The position numbers were made by a program, and so were the translations under genes. A stretch of DNA of 5,929 bases from an uncultured Lachnospiraceae bacterium (lineage in GTDB: Bacteria; Bacillota; Clostridia; Lachnospirales; Lachnospiraceae), in NCBI GenBank assembly GCA_947175845.1, contig CAMWOK010000200.1, positions 1 to 5,929 of the forward strand. Direction: 5' to 3'. Under the pieces are notes generated by a model. The model made no database searches, was not told the origin of the DNA, and was given only the letters and a program-made list of their open reading frames with translations. Positions 5,780-5,929 of the stretch are shown one piece after another (position 1 is the stretch's first letter; every line of letters starts with the position of its first letter).

Positions 5780-5808
5780 CTGACATAGTGCGAACTTTAC
5801 ATAATAAT
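5780..5808 (+). promoter_or_regulatory. Promoter candidate for the gene at the right edge
   Basis: CTGACA (5780-5785) and AATAAT (5803-5808) are each five of six matches with a 17-bp spacer. A start near 5815 would give a leader of about 88 bases that contains the long hairpin at 5832-5874. Confidence 0.5.
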
Positions 5809-5831
5809 CTGTGAATATGGTTTCAGTGGGG

Positions 5832-5874
5832 AGAGCTGTCATCTGATTGATGGTATGAATCAGATGACAGTTCT
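5832..5874 (+). promoter_or_regulatory. Long stem-loop in the leader of the right-edge gene
   Basis: Thirteen perfect pairs (5836-5848 with 5858-5870) extend outward to 17 pairs (5832-5848 with 5858-5874) including one G-U at 5835/5871, around a 9-base loop. It ends 14 bases before the ribosome site GAGGAG (5889-5894). What follows is TTCTTAAAG-like rather than a T tract (the outer pairs use up the first Ts), so a classic terminator is not well supported. An attenuator, protein-binding site or mRNA-stabilising structure are alternatives. Confidence 0.6.
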
Positions 5875-5902
5875 TAAAGTTTCTGGATGAGGAGAAATGG
5901 AA

Positions 5903-5929
5903 ATGAACGAATTAGGCAGACTGCTTCGA
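5903..5929 (+). CDS. 5' end of an unidentified gene, cut by the window edge
   Basis: Only nine codons are visible (MNELGRLLR). The start is supported by GAGGAG at 5889-5894, eight bases before the ATG at 5903. An in-frame ATG at 5897 would have a spacer of only two bases and is less likely. The frame is open to the edge. Too little is seen to name a family. The long leader with a promoter, a palindrome and a hairpin suggests a regulated gene, which may or may not belong to the polyol locus. Confidence 0.55.

Larger units (their letters stand above)
5340..5902. other. Gene-free region, 563 bp, with a miniature element and leader signals
   Basis: No frame here has a credible gene on either strand. 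From left to right it holds an AT-rich stretch (5376-5465) with TGTAAA at 5394 and 5410 and an inverted TTTTAC/GTAAAA pair (5384-5400); a promoter candidate; a 187-bp inverted-repeat element with its 8-bp flanking repeats; a TTGACA (5690-5695) with only a poor -10; a LacI-type palindrome; an imperfect GCTGG/CCAGC hairpin (5751-5775); a second promoter candidate; and a long leader hairpin. The base composition is clearly more AT-rich than the flanking genes. Confidence 0.8.

Noticed and set aside
5855..5890. An 11-codon leader peptide frame starting in the hairpin loop and ending at the ribosome site of the right-edge gene.
   Set aside because: The nearest Shine-Dalgarno-like GGGGAG is 21 bases upstream of its ATG and within the stem base; the peptide has no run of a regulatory amino acid.

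Overview
The window reads as a chromosomal segment of a low-to-mid GC Gram-positive anaerobe, most likely a Lachnospiraceae-type Clostridium. The reasons are strong AGGAGG-type ribosome sites, a ROK regulator beside a zinc polyol dehydrogenase and a GPH sugar symporter, and GC-richer genes set in AT-rich spacers. The taxonomic call is inference from style, not from a marker gene. All recognised genes lie on the + strand.

Left part (1-1346): the 3' two thirds of an MgtC/SapB-family membrane protein, then a 64-residue protein with a possible helix-turn-helix, then a 185-residue soluble protein that I do not recognise.

Middle part (1347-5339): a compact sugar or sugar-alcohol use locus. A ROK-family transcriptional regulator has an extended -10 promoter and a 15-bp palindrome just before its ribosome site, and ends in a clear intrinsic terminator. 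A separate strong promoter (TTGACA-N17-TAAAAT) then drives a sorbitol/xylitol-type zinc dehydrogenase and a GPH-family sodium- or proton-coupled symporter 22 bp behind it. ACTTT/AAAGT half-sites occur at the regulator's own palindrome and just downstream of the dehydrogenase promoter. This suggests that the ROK protein represses itself and the transport/oxidation pair. No sugar kinase is present, so the ketose made by the dehydrogenase must be handled elsewhere.

Right part (5340-5929): 563 bp without a gene, which is the least ordinary part of the window. It holds a 187-bp miniature inverted-repeat element (5474-5660) with perfect 16-bp terminal inverted repeats beginning GTAAC, flanked by a perfect 8-bp direct repeat (TAATGTTT). 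The GTAA ends and 8-bp duplication fit an IS66-type non-autonomous element. It has three internal hairpins and would fold as a cloverleaf. It sits exactly at the -10/start region of a plausible promoter. Beyond it are a LacI-type palindrome, a second promoter candidate, a 17-bp leader hairpin and the first nine codons of a gene that runs off the window.

I see no CRISPR array, tRNA, rRNA, defence system or phage gene. The most noteworthy items are the miniature element and its position, the candidate ROK operators, the leader hairpin, and the two unrecognised genes next to mgtC.
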